Assembly (NCBI RefSeq): GCF_027596085.1
Contig: NC_072450.1
Span: 31,029,676 to 31,093,675 of the forward strand
DNA from: Anoplopoma fimbria
Taxonomy: Eukaryota > Chordata > Actinopteri > Perciformes > Anoplopomatidae
Length of the DNA stretch: 64,000 bases
Direction: 5' to 3'
In this document: positions 50,800-61,884 of the stretch, in pieces
Layout of the letters: each line of letters starts with the position of its first letter
Numbering within the stretch: the stretch's first letter is position 1
Notes under the pieces: model-generated
Told to the model about the DNA's origin: nothing
Databases searched by the model: none
Seen by the model: the letters and a program-made list of their open reading frames with translations, nothing else
Position numbers and translations under genes: made by a program

Positions 50800-51555
50800 A
50801 AGATGAAGAGTTCCAGTAAGCTCTCCCTTGTCTTCAAAAAGCCGTAATGCAAATAGATTTTACATGGCAGAATGACTTCATTTCTTTTAGCCAGCTCAGG
50901 TTGTTCTTCTGATAAAGTGTTGAGGGCTAATATGTATCAGCATTTCTTCAAACTCTAAATTAGTGGTTAAGCTTTCTATTCATTGCTACAACATCCACAT
51001 TCTCTTATTGCTGCGGACCTGGGATATTAATGAGCCGAAAGCATATTGCATTACTATGACAACCAGCTATGGCATCTTAGCTGTGACAAAATGTCTATTC
51101 AACAGCTTTGTCATTATGGTAATTTCACCGGTTGGCACTTGTTTTTTGTTCCATTGATGTTACTTTGTTTAATTTGATGACATATTTAAAAAATTGGACA
51201 AAAGTCAAGCAGCAACCTAAGGTGCCTCAATGATAGGCCAAGAGAACCACTAGAAAGAAAACACAAAGCAAATTTACTGAATGGCAAAAAAATCATCGGT
51301 CATAAGAAGTATCAAAAATGAGGTTTGAGGTATGATCATGACCATCAATGAGGTTGATATTGACAGGGCTACCTATTTCATCATACATGTTTAAAAGAAG
51401 GAAAAAACTAAGTTTAGGTGATTTTTTTCATATGAGCCTATGAAACTTCTTTATGATTTAATTAAGTAAAATATGAACATATAAATAATTGCATATTCCA
51501 CCTTGATGTCACAGAGCAGGGTATGACCTTATGGGGACTGGGGACTGGGCACAGG
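50800..51555. other. AT-rich stretch without a recognisable gene
   Basis: Nothing recognised. Confidence 0.45.
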
Positions 51556-51559
51556 GTCA

Positions 51560-51730
51560 TGGTCGGGTCACAGCGCTGGCACATCCCCATCCAGAGGAGG
51601 GGTGTGTTAATCCTGCCCAGGAATGCCACCACTGGCCCAGCCGCGGTTAGGTCCCGCAGCCGGCAGCGGGGCCTCCGATGCTAATTGGAGGCTCTGAAGC
51701 GTTTGGAGGCATGCAAATGTCTTCGGCTTA
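51560..51730. promoter_or_regulatory. Candidate conserved non-coding element, GC-rich
   Basis: 'gtgtgttaatcctgcccagg', 'cagccgcggttaggtcccgc' and 'gcctccgatgctaattggag' combine GTTAATCC (OTX/bicoid-type TAATCC), retained CpGs and a GCTAATTGG homeodomain-type core, ending at 'ggcatgcaaatg' (octamer-like ATGCAAAT). This is a dense motif set for 170 bp; inferred only. Confidence 0.32.
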
Positions 51731-51734
51731 CTCT

Positions 51735-53335
51735 GATACCCTTCTGTTCCACTTCCAGTCCTCTCCAATCCCCTCATTCCACCTGACTGGAGGAGAGGAG
51801 GGAGACGAGGTGAACACAGCTGCTGGTTTGTTGCCTCCCGTGGGCCCTGGCTGTGTCAAGGGAGAGGGAAGAGGAACGGTGGGGGTGGTTTGGGGGGGCA
51901 CTGCAGCCGCTGCCTTGATTAGGGGCTGGGCTTCCAGGCCCATGTCATGTACTGTACATCACAGGAGATCAGCAAGCCAGCCTGAAAGTCAGATGACACC
52001 AAGCACATGCACAGCGCTCCCCCCACCCTCCTCCTTTCATCCCCCACCTCCCCATCATCTCTTACTGCCATGTCTCCTCACTGTTACCTGCTGCTCCCAC
52101 TCACCCGCTGCCCTCTATCCCCCCCCCCCCTTCTGCCCTCCTCCTAGCTTCATCTCACCTGTCTATCTCACCCCTGAACATGTATAACCCCCAAAGTCTC
52201 CCGTGGGACAGAGCAGAAAAGGCAACCTGCAGAATGCTGGTGGTTATCAGTAGAGGATGAGAGAGAGGGAGACATAAAAAAAAAGAGGAATGGCGTTTCG
52301 GTGGGGGCTGTCTGGGTAAAGGACCAGAACAGACCAGGCACGAGGAAGATGTTTAGACTTGGGCGGAGAGCTTGTCAAGACCATCAGGCTTTAGTCTTTG
52401 ATGAAGACCTTTTGGTTCAGGACTTGAGAGTCACTTGACATTCAGAAGGTGTTAGCGGAATAATCGTCAAGAATTTATCTTCATTATTTTTCTGCAGCTA
52501 CATCTTTAGTTTCATGCTGGGCTGGTTCTGTCTAGAAAAACAAACAGTGTCATGAAGTGTCCATTAAATGTCCTCAGTGCCCTCAAAATGCAAACAGCAA
52601 CCTTCGTGCACTCAAGATGAAAGACCTTCATTTCCCTACCATTTAGGTTTGCATTACAACACAGCTAGCACAGGCTGCAGCTTGTTTTTAGTTACATTTA
52701 TCCTTAACTACTTGGTGAAAATGTAATACTTTCATACTGAAGGTGAAAGACAGTATTCAATTGCGGACTTTAACAGTGACAATATATTTAACTTGGGAAT
52801 AAATGATAATCAAGCTTAAAGCTGATGTTGCCCCAAAACTATTTCCTGACTTCTGATGAGGAGGTGAATAATACAGGGAACTCATATCTGCAAAATTACC
52901 TGATGAATCATCTCCCTCTATGTAATATCTGCGGTTGCCATGGTCCCATGGCAAGCTGTGACAGCGTATTAAAAATATTGAACCATCATGAACTCTGACA
53001 GCAGGCCTGGGCAACACAGCTGGCACTGTGTTTACATTGGAAACAGTAGAGTATCTTAGAAAATAATTTACATCCAGCTATTCATTCATTGTGGAATAAT
53101 GTAACATACATTTTTTCATTATTTGGAGTTCACAACTTTGTATGCAGAGCTACTATCACAGAATGTAGTGAGTTGATTGCAGACTTTTCATTCAATACTG
53201 CAAACATATTTAACTATTCAAATTAGAATCCTGCTTCAATGCGGCTGCTTGGTCAGTGGTCTTTGTGTCAAACCATGACGCTCTACATGTCTGTATTCAT
53301 AGCAGGTCAGGTGACTGAGCATAAAGAGTAGACAG
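51735..53335. other. Stretch without a recognisable gene
   Basis: Includes a C-rich area with a 12-C run at 52119-52130. The 169-codon frame over 51678-52187 is proline- and serine-rich low-complexity translation of pyrimidine tracts and is not accepted. AT-rich after 52480. Confidence 0.45.
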
Positions 53336-53339
53336 AGTC

Positions 53340-53405
53340 CGCAAAGGAGGTCAGGGTTGATGGATGGGTTAAAGAACACAGGATTTTCACCCGGTAGGCA
53401 TTTGA
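53340..53405 (-). repeat. Family A end fragment, copy 9
   Basis: The reverse complement reads 'gtgaaaatcctgtgttcttt' then 'aacccatccatcaaccctga', the family end. Confidence 0.6.
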
Positions 53406-53518
53406 TTATGACCCAAGTGAAGCCAAAAAAAACCTTTTTTCAATTGAAAAAATTGAAAAATACAGAGGTAAACAGAGAAGTTATTTTGTATTTTATCCCA
53501 GTAATCATGAATGCCACA

Positions 53519-53829
53519 GGCGGCTGTGGCTCAGTGGAGAGCAGGGTCGTCCTCCAATCAGAGGATCGGCGGTTCGATCCCTGGCTCCGGCAGTCCATGT
53601 CGATGTGTCCTGACACTTAACCCTGAGTTGCTCCCGAAGGCTGTGCCATCGGTGTATGAATGGGTGTGAATGATTAGAGAGATCCTGATGGGCAGGTGGC
53701 ACCTTGCATGGTAGCCCCTGTCATCAGTGTATGAATGGGTGTGAAAGGGTGAATGATTAGTAATGTAAAAGCGCTTTGAGTGGTCGGAAGACTAGAAAAA
53801 GCGCTATACAAGTACAGTCCATTTACCAT
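53519..53829 (+). mobile_element. tRNA-derived SINE, near full length
   Basis: The head 'ggctgtggctcagtggagag' carries a tRNA-like A box (53526-53536) and 'ggttcgatcc' at 53571-53580 is an intact B box, so the polymerase III promoter is recognisable. The body includes 'gatgggcaggtggcacctt' and 'atgaatgggtgtgaa' repeats; the tail reads 'aaagcgctttgagtggtcgg' and 'agcgctatacaagtacagtc'. About 311 bp. Further fragments lie at 14642-14692, 58638-58756 and 61701-61880. I recognise it as a very common percomorph SINE; mobilisation would depend on a partner LINE. Confidence 0.88.
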
Positions 53830-53899
53830 ATAGTATAATATATATATATAACACAAAACTGTATAAGAACACAAAACCTCACACAGGGCTTACCCAAAC

Positions 53900-54070
53900 A
53901 ACGATCTTTTTTCAGAAACATAACTTAGAATAATGCGATCTATTCCTAAACCCTTCCAAGTTGTTTTGATTTGTTGCGCGACCAGAGTTTTCTGTGGTAA
54001 CATAAGCTTATTTTGAAAAGACGTACGTTGCACGTTATGTGTAAGATATCATACGAACCGTCGTATGAGG
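53900..54070 (-). repeat. Family A dispersed repeat, copy 10
   Basis: 'ttcctaaacccttccaagtt', 'agcttattttgaaaagacgt' and 'gtaagatatcatacgaaccg' give the reversed order; the last block repeats the one near 13571. Confidence 0.65.
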
Positions 54071-54074
54071 TTAC

Positions 54075-55475
54075 TAAACAAACATACTTATTATAATCCA
54101 AACTCGTTTCCTGTGATGGTCTGCATGTTTTCTGCAATAGTCACTCAATGCATTTTCAATTTGTGACTACATTTCTATATTCAATAGTTTTCGTTGTTAG
54201 TCTGCCATCCACGCGTTGGTTTCAGATTGCCTTGACTCACACGAGGGACAACCATCCTTGGTTTGTATGCATTCTTATTGTTTATAATCTGGCCTCATTG
54301 AGCCTCACTGTTCACTCCACTACAGCTGGATCAACAGCTGGATCAACATAACCAACTTCATTCACTGCGGTTTAAATTATCCAACTTACTTCCTTACAGT
54401 GCAGCTAAACAAACTTAGGTAAACATCTGCTGCTCTTCTACTGTATCAAAAGTAGCTACTCAACAAGTGGTCGATAAAGTATTAAAGTGCATCAACTGTT
54501 TCCATGGTAACTGTGGGTGCCGCCAAACCAACCAGGACTGAAATCTTATGGATTACCACTTTGAAAGCTGCCCTCTCTCCCCTCTAAGTTTGCTGTCCCA
54601 GAAATGAGAAGCTCCTGATGTGGAAATGTATATCACATACGTTTCCAGTATGGATAGCAGTTCTGGTGCTCTTCCTAACTTCTCCCAGCTCATGTTTTCT
54701 CCCCCAAGCCTCTCCTCAGCTGTGTCCTGTCCGATCTGACCAACTCACATATGACAACCATAAGGGGAATGCTATGAGTCCTTTGCGGCAACTTCTTGGC
54801 ATACCAGGGCATAAATTAGCCTTCTCTCCCGAAGGTCTCCAATGTCCCCTGGGTTCGTTTCTCTTCTCCCTCAGGTCCCCTTTGAGGTCCAGCGGCACAT
54901 GCACATGGCCACTAAGAGAGACAAGTGTGAACAGGCTTTCCTCACAGCACTACCACACACTACGCCTAATACCTCTCCACCACCCCTCTGCTCTCCTTTA
55001 CTCTCAGAGGAAGTCCCCCTTTCCTGAAGCCATCACTCTTGGCACCCTTAGGTCAGGACTAAATGTGACTTATGGGCTCAGACAGGGACAGGCTCTGAGC
55101 ATGTGTTTGTGCAGCGGCTAAGAGCAACACATATGGCGGAGCAGTGTGAGGTACTGCTTTCTAGTGTGCAGAGTTGTGGGCGGAAACCACCGTGTTTTCT
55201 CTGCCTCTCCTTTGATTGAAATAAGTATTTGTTTTTTTTCCACAAGCAGACTCAGCCGTTTGACCTTTCTTTGAACCGTAATGTACTTCTTGGCCGAGCA
55301 ATTTTGGTCGGTTGCATTAAATATGTACATACAAAGTCATAGCTCAAACTAGTTGTATGGCTGTGAAACATCTCCCCCTGAATGCAGCTTGTGAACCACA
55401 GGCTGAGGACTCCACACCACCTTTGAATAAAAGCAAGTAAAGCAGGACCACATTTTAAACTTAAGATGGAACTGC
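54075..55475. other. Stretch with a 167-codon frame, no accepted gene
   Basis: The plus-strand frame 54618-55121 starts MWKCISHTFPVWIAVLVLFL, which resembles a signal peptide, but the rest is compositionally random Ser/Leu/Pro and matches no family I know. A splice-acceptor-like 'ttctcttctccctcag' ends at 54875 in an overlapping frame. A '(tcaacagctgga)2' duplication is at about 54328-54350. Confidence 0.35.
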
Positions 55476-55522
55476 AAAACAGTGAGAGACACAAGTATCG
55501 TCCACACTGGAAGAACCTGATT

Positions 55523-55580
55523 AAAAATATGCAACTAGTTCTAAACAGTGCGGCCAAGATCCTCACTAAAATTAAATGGA
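55523..55580 (+). mobile_element. LINE reverse-transcriptase relic
   Basis: One frame reads NMQLVLNSAAKILTKIKW, very like the 'LQLVQNSAARLLT' stretch near the end of the reverse-transcriptase region of L2/Rex-type fish LINEs. The frame is not kept on either side, so only a short dead fragment remains. Confidence 0.4.
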
Positions 55581-55886
55581 GTGTGTGCAGATCTCACATT
55601 AACGGTCCAGGACTAAGGTCTTAGATTTGAGAATGTAAACCTTGTTTACAATTTTTAAGAGAGAAAACCTTAAACTCAAACCAGCGTTTGCCTAGGAACC
55701 TTTACTTCATCTATAGTATTGCTTGTCTTTGTGCACTGTCAATTATTTCTTTGCCCTGTTTTTATTTTAACAGTGCCATTTCAGGCAAGGAGTAGGGCCA
55801 CTGTTTGTCAACAGACTTTTCATTTCCTTTTGACTGTCATAAAAAATATTTAAAGATTTAAATTTTCATTTCATTTGACATCTATT

Positions 55887-55914
55887 AGGCTGCTAATTTC
55901 ATTATTAGCAGCCT
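55887..55914. repeat. Small hairpin, 11-bp arms
   Basis: 'aggctgctaat' and its exact reverse complement flank the 6-base loop 'ttcatt'. Confidence 0.85.
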
Positions 55915-55919
55915 CAGAC

Positions 55920-56810
55920 TTGCGTACGTTCCATGATATCAGTGTTATGTGTGGTTTGGCTTGATTCATTGATACATTGGGGCAATCACCGCAATGTCCT
56001 GTCATGCTTCTCCAACCACAAATATCAATAGATGCACATCTTGACACAATCATGTACAAAACAACCTAATGTCTTTGGACAGAGAGTCTGGATGCTCACC
56101 CCCCTATGTAAAGCCAGTCAAATATATCAATCTACCACCTGTGGACGGCCCAGTCAATACAGAGACTTCACACAACAAACCTCCTCTCAGGCCAGTTGCC
56201 AACCACTAAAGCATGGCGTTTCATGTGGTGTGAATGTTTAAAGGGCCCAGAGGTACAAGACTTATTAATAGTTTATTGTAACGTTGAGCTACAAAGCTCA
56301 CAGCTTTTTATCCATAAAGCATCTCATTTACACAATATAAAGATGTATTGTTCAATTAATTGTTACAGCCCTTATAGTGTATTTATCAGTAATGTATCTT
56401 CACTTTATTTTTGTTGCATGGATTGTGATTATTATCATACTGTTCGTGATGATGTTTCTAGCAAACTTATAGACATTCCTCAATAATATATCCTGTCTTT
56501 AATAAGCTGTAATGCCAATTATTAATTTGTGATTACTTAAAATAAGAGACAGTTTTTAAATCACTGATGGTGTAAACTCTTAACACAGAATGATTTGTCA
56601 AAGGTCAGAAACAACAATTAATCACGCTCCTATTGGAATCATTTGAAAGACATTTTTCTTTTTTTTAATAAATCTGGTTTATGATGTGATAACACTCTGA
56701 TTTAAGTTGTGTTAGGTTAAGAGAAAACAGACAGCGTTGTTAAGGTTGGGGAAAAATGTTAAAATGTTTAAAGGAAACCAACCCTGACTCTCAATGGGAA
56801 AAAGGAAATG
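55920..56810. other. AT-rich stretch without a recognisable gene
   Basis: Nothing recognised. Confidence 0.45.
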
Positions 56811-56814
56811 AAAA

Positions 56815-57873
56815 GGGGATATACTGATATCAGGCCGATACTTAGCCTAATCGGGTATCGGTGACATTGAGGCCGATCTACTCAATTCAATCCTATATTT
56901 ACGTCTGATTACACGTGTGTACTACATCATACATCAGCAACACGCCGGTTGAACCGCATAGTTGAGGAAGTGTTTGGAGGTATTTCACGCTCGCAACAAG
57001 TTAGCTACTTGGAAAACCTGCAAAACATATTTTTTAAAGGGATGGCAATAGAATATACAACCAACATACCCGTATACGAATTATGAAGAATTTTACCATG
57101 TTGCCTGTTTCTTTTTTTGATAATAAATAACAATTCAGCAAATTTATATCCATGTATTTATTTGTAATTTTCTTTTTACAAAGTTAGGAAAGCAATGTTT
57201 TATGTCAAGGCTGATGTTGCCTTATGCTATGTTCACACTTCAAGCCAGACAATCAACAAAACGGCCAAGCTACATTGTAGCAGAGCCCCCGTTGAATTGT
57301 TAAGAATTCTCCTGTCTCGTAAGAATTGTTGTGTTTTATGCATTTTATATCTACATAGGGATTCTGTCTTCATGGTCTGCCATGTTTCTGCAGTAGCCCA
57401 GAACAGACAAACCAAACCCACTGTACTTCTATACACGCTTTTCATATGGAAAGAGTTTCACTCTGTTGCAATCTGCAACCTCACCACTGGATGCCACCTG
57501 TTTCTTACACACTGCAACTTTAAATAGCACTGGGAACTGACAAACAGCATTTATTAAGACAAACAAAAACGTATGACTGGTTGACGTTTCACCACATCAT
57601 TGGAATGCTGGAAAAAAATTGAGACCAGTTCAGTCATGATTTGTAGTGATAAGAGTCGCGTGACAGTTTGTAGCTTCATGTTCACCGGTTTCTGTTGAAA
57701 ATGACTAGAAAGAAGTTATGTTTCTGGTAGAGTGAGCACAACGAGCCCAATTCACGAATGATCAGTGAGGCATACAGCTTATTAAACCCTGGTATCATAC
57801 TGATACCCATAAACCACTAACCGGTATCAGTATCGATATCAGGTCGGTACATTTTGGATCGGTGCATCCCTAA
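56815..57873 (-). mobile_element. Probable hAT-type non-autonomous transposon
   Basis: The right end reads, on the minus strand, 'tagggatgcaccgatccaaa' followed by 'gatatcgatactgataccgg', the signature edge of a fish hAT element. The left end, 'ggggatatactgatatcagg' with 'ccgatacttagcctaatcgg', is a decayed counterpart, giving about 1.06 kb. No transposase domain is recognisable between the ends, so it would depend on an element elsewhere. Confidence 0.5.
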
Positions 57874-57874
57874 A

Positions 57875-58635
57875 ATAAACGTAGCCTCATTTCTTCCTTT
57901 GCTCCTGTGATAATTACTACATTGGCTAGACTTTGTCACTTGGATGTAAACATATGCCGCTGACACAACCGACTTTGTTGTTTTTCTTAAGAAGAGAGTC
58001 ATAAAAGTGTCTTAACTGCAGGTAGACGAAGCTAGTTGCAGGAATTCAAGTATATCAGAACGGAATGAGAACACTTCATCACACAATGAGTCCTGGAACG
58101 CACTAAACATCTCAGATTGATGAGGTCTTATATTGTAACAGGATCCTGGAAGGTTTTCCCTTGAGTGAAATCCTTCACAAAAGATTTTTAGTGTGACAGT
58201 GTAATAGCATGTGGCTGTGAAACACCGTTTTGCTGAGAGCAGAGTGTCTGTGTATAAAATGTTAAATCACATTTCAGTGAAATAGATAGATAACTGTGTT
58301 AATGGATGAACTAGTTAGGTTCAGCACATGTGACAGAGTTGGCAACAGGTGATCAACGCCATCTAGTTTATGGTGAGAACTCAAATTTTGTGAATAATAG
58401 AAGCACCAAGGCTGATGTGGAGATATTTTGTGAGCGCTTTGTGTTTGTCATAGTAAACTCGCTGTCGCGTCTTGTCTAGCTAAGCTGCACTTGGGAGTAC
58501 AATGTGTCCGTGCCTTGACAGTTATGTGATTCTCAGGTTAAATGAAGTAATGTTAGTTATGCTTAAAAGTGTTTGTGTCATTGATGATTAGTGCTGATTA
58601 GTTGATGTAGGAGCTATGAGGCAAGAACTGGGAAA
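57875..58635. other. Stretch without a recognisable gene
   Basis: AT-rich unique sequence, nothing recognised. Confidence 0.45.
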
Positions 58636-58637
58636 CA

Positions 58638-58756
58638 TGATGATGGGCAGGTGGCACCTTGCATGGTAGCCCCTGTCATCAGTGTATGAATGGGTGTGAA
58701 TGGGTGAATGACATGTAGTGTAAAGCGCTTTGAGTGGTCAGTTTACCATTTACCAT
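58638..58756 (+). mobile_element. SINE 3' part with an internal deletion
   Basis: Begins inside the body at 'tgatgggcaggtggcacctt' and matches the SINE at 53519-53829 almost exactly through 'aaagcgctttgagtggtc', then jumps to 'agtttaccatttaccat', lacking about 30 bp of the tail. The tRNA head is missing, as in 5'-truncated retroposition. Confidence 0.85.
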
Positions 58757-58838
58757 CCTTTCTTTGCCCCCTGGTTACTACTGACACTAAAGGAAGCCAT
58801 GAACATGCAAGACTGACGATGGAGGGATACATAGGGCG

Positions 58839-58870
58839 TCATAGTTTGACGCGTAGTGCCACTGACCAAG
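58839..58870 (-). repeat. Family A internal fragment
   Basis: 'gcgtcatagtttgacgcgta' matches the 'gcgtcatagtttgaagcgca' block of the copy at 43590-44100. Confidence 0.5.
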
Positions 58871-58874
58871 CTGC

Positions 58875-59380
58875 CCTACTTGACATGCTTGCTGATTTCA
58901 GGTTTCATCTAGAACTCTGAACTGAGAGTACAACATGAACAACTATACATGCATAAGTACAGATTTGAAATGACTGTATAAGAGTGGCTTGAATTCTTCT
59001 AAACAAAGTCAATATGCACAATCAAAGTGTAAGATTCCTATCAGAATCCCACATTGCATTTTGTTTTTCTCGGTAAACAACTTGACGCCGATAAAATCTC
59101 CAGGGCAACTTTGACGGATTCACAGACAGCGGGTGTACAGCCTTGAGCTGCTGTAAGTGTTGCGATTAGATAGAGGGACCCAAGAAGCCACAGAGCTCCA
59201 TTGTACTCGTATGTCTTCTGTCAAGCAGACTGGCTGGCCAAGGCCGGTTCCTCCAGGCGCAGGAAGGAAAGACAGTCAGGAATCAGAGGAGTGAATCGGG
59301 TGGAGGAGGGTTGGGCTGATAAGGACGAGAGCTGGAGGAAGGAGACGGAGATGGAGGAGTAAAGTATAAACAAAGAGGTG
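58875..59380. other. Stretch without a recognisable gene
   Basis: Unique; purine-rich toward 59380. Nothing recognised. Confidence 0.4.
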
Positions 59381-59384
59381 GTGC

Positions 59385-59720
59385 TCGCCTGCTGTGGTAA
59401 CCGGCGGTAATGGCTGTGCCCTCTTTCATGTTGCATCGTTGGGAGAGGGGGCTTGGAGATTTATTTGGACGTCAGTATCAGGGGAGGGGGACCTGCAGGA
59501 CATGGCCTGACAGGATGACCCCTGACCTCTCCTCTTGCCAGAGCTCCCTGCTGCTCCCATGAAATACCCATGGGGCCCAGAGACTAGCCAGTGTGTGTCA
59601 GGGCCCTCAGCAGTGTCAGATAGCTTAGGGGCTTTTTCAAATGTATTTTTCAAAAGGGGGGAAATCAATAAGTTGGGTCAGAGAGAGGCGGCTGCAGAAA
59701 CATGAGCCTGTGATATTTAC
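59385..59720. promoter_or_regulatory. Candidate regulatory block
   Basis: GC-balanced unique sequence with 'aaccggcggtaatggctgtg', 'atgttgcatcgttgggagag' and 'gggggaaatcaataagttgg', set between AT-rich flanks. There is no acceptable frame. Confidence 0.25.
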
Positions 59721-59724
59721 TTTG

Positions 59725-60795
59725 CTGTAAGGCACAGCATGTTCAGAGCTCTTGTCAAAGATGTGCCTCCAAGAGCATGTTTGGTTGTTAGACAAAAATA
59801 AGTCGATAAATGGACCTGAAGTCACTATTTTTTTTTTGTGGCACGCAGTTTGTGCACTGAAAAGCTTATATTCAATATTTTGCCTGTACTGTTCAGCAAC
59901 TGATTTTAAAGTAACTAAAATATAAACTGAATGTAAAGGCGGAATCCTGCTTTTCTCTTGAGGTGATTGGGTGATCTTATATGAATACAGCATATGAATA
60001 CATATGAATAGAAACTGGATGTTATTCTGTGTTCTTCTTATTGTCAAAAATCTGATGAAACCATCGAATGACTTTCCTTTAGATTTGCTGAACAAGAAAA
60101 ATATTGAATATTACTAAACATGTTGTAAATTAATTATATACACAAAATAATGATATTCTTTCATTTACAGCAACAGTCACAAATAATAGCAACTTTGTTG
60201 AAAATAAAAAATAAATAAAAAGCCAGTTAGTTGTGGCCTCCATGTAATCAGCTTGGTTGGACCCTTAACATAACTACAAGTGCCCTTCAGCGTAAGCTCA
60301 AGGCTCCTGATATTCCTGCTTGTAACTTCATGTGTCATGAACGGCTGATGACTACCATGCATGTCCTGGTTTCCTCCAGAGCTGTGGTTGAGGCTGATAC
60401 TAGTCCTTTAAATTTGGTAATTGAAGAATGGTGATCAAATTATGTTGAACTTGTACAAAATCGCAAGTACTCCAGAAAGATATCTTGGTGTCTGCCAGAG
60501 ATGATTTAGCTCTGATCTTCCCCCTTATGGAATTGCTTTTTTAATCCTCCAGGTACATATTAAAAACACATTCAAGTACATGAACAATGTTGCGGGCATT
60601 GCAGCCACTTGTCTATGCCTACACGCTGTTAAGAGCAAGTATCTCAGTGCTCAGAGACTTGAGCCAGACCAACATGATCAAAATCAGATCTCCTCTCCAC
60701 GTATTCACGCTGAAGATAGAAAACAGTTTAGGGTGGGTTGTGAAATTGCAATGACAGCGGTGTTATTCTTCCTCACCCAGGGTTTCCCCACCATG
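59725..60795. other. Stretch without a recognisable gene
   Basis: A short tandem of 'catatgaata' units lies at 59990-60010. Frames of 67-84 codons on the plus strand (60231-60434, 60580-60834) are not recognised and may be decayed repeat coding sequence. Confidence 0.4.
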
Positions 60796-60799
60796 CATC

Positions 60800-61020
60800 T
60801 TGGATTGCACTCTGGCCTGAGACAAAGCGGGTAATTGGATTCACATTGTGTCTGCGAGGGGAAGCAGGGAACAAAGTCCACCTCTCCCCAGGCTGGCCCA
60901 CGGCGGCCAGTGTGATGGTGATATTGTACTGACCCCGCCTACCAGGGGTCACGATGGGGAATTATAGTGTCAGCTGTCAAGCTGAGACCCATATTCTGCC
61001 CAGAGGTAAGGCACATTCAC
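60800..61020. promoter_or_regulatory. Candidate regulatory block
   Basis: 'agcgggtaattggattcaca', 'ggcccacggcggccagtgtg' and 'gtcagctgtcaagctgagac' combine a GTAATTGG core, CpG retention and a TGTCA/E-box-like cluster in unique sequence. Confidence 0.28.
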
Positions 61021-61056
61021 AGCTCCGGAGGACTAAACCGGACTCTCAGACACACT

Positions 61057-61076
61057 CACACACACACACACACACA
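61057..61076. repeat. Short CA array
   Basis: About 20 bp of ac. Confidence 0.93.
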
Positions 61077-61700
61077 TGGAAACAACGCTCTTTTATCTCT
61101 CTCTTTTTTAAGTTCTCATTCTCTCTCACTGCACAGGCCTGTTCTCATTGGGTTTATGGGCCTATTGTTGCCCTCCAGGGGTGAGAGAGGGGAGAGAAAT
61201 TACCAGCTACAGCAGAGCCTAGCCTCTGAGTCAGAGTGACAGACACTGAGGGCCGATGGCTGCTGGTACATCAGTTTATACTCGGTTAAACAAACAGAAT
61301 ACTAGTAAATATCAAAAAGTGGCCCTCAAAAAGACAGTGGTAAATAATGTTAGTGGGAAACAGATCACTGTTTTTTTGTCCAAGCCACCACAACGTTGGT
61401 GGTACTTGAGTCCACATTTTTTTGTAGAGTTAAACACTTTTAAGGAATTATCGTGAACTGAAGATAAGATGCCAAATTTATCCATTTAACTCAAACAGTT
61501 TCCCCCAAAAGAATTGTTTGGATTCAGGCGACACACTGCATTAAACATTTCTGCACATCATGTTGTGGCACCGAGCTTTGTTCAAACACACTGGACGTCA
61601 AAGTGAGGCAAACCGTGGCACTATAGCGGACATTTTGAATTTAGGATGACACGATAATGATAAAGTAGAAATATAAAGTCAGCAGATTAGCTGAATGGGA

Positions 61701-61880
61701 GCGCGGCTGTGGCTCAGAAGTAGAGCGACTTGTCCTCATATAACAGTAGGAGCTGTGGATCAAACCTGGGGGTCTGCAAGGTGCAGGTGGCACCATGCAT
61801 GTTAGCCTCTGCCATCAGTGTATGAATCTGTGTGTGAATGGGTGAATGATGACAGTAAAAGCACTATACAAGAACAATAT
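61701..61880 (+). mobile_element. tRNA-derived SINE, diverged copy
   Basis: The head 'gcggctgtggctcagaagta' keeps the A box; the B box is degraded ('gtggatcaaacc'). The middle 'ggtggcaccatgcatgttag' and 'tgtgaatgggtgaatga' match the family, with a roughly 80-bp internal deletion compared with the copy at 53519. The tail is short. Confidence 0.8.
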
Positions 61881-61884
61881 CTAT

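Noticed and set aside
51678..52187. 169-codon plus-strand open frame
   Set aside because: Pro/Ser-rich low-complexity translation of C- and T-rich DNA with no homologue that I recognise and no splice framing.
59637..60095. 152-codon minus-strand frame
   Set aside because: No recognised domain, AT-rich composition matching the surrounding DNA, and no splice signals in useful positions.
60231..60834. Two neighbouring plus-strand frames of 67 and 84 codons
   Set aside because: Considered as pieces of a decayed transposon protein, but no residue pattern of a known family is visible and the two are not in a joinable context.
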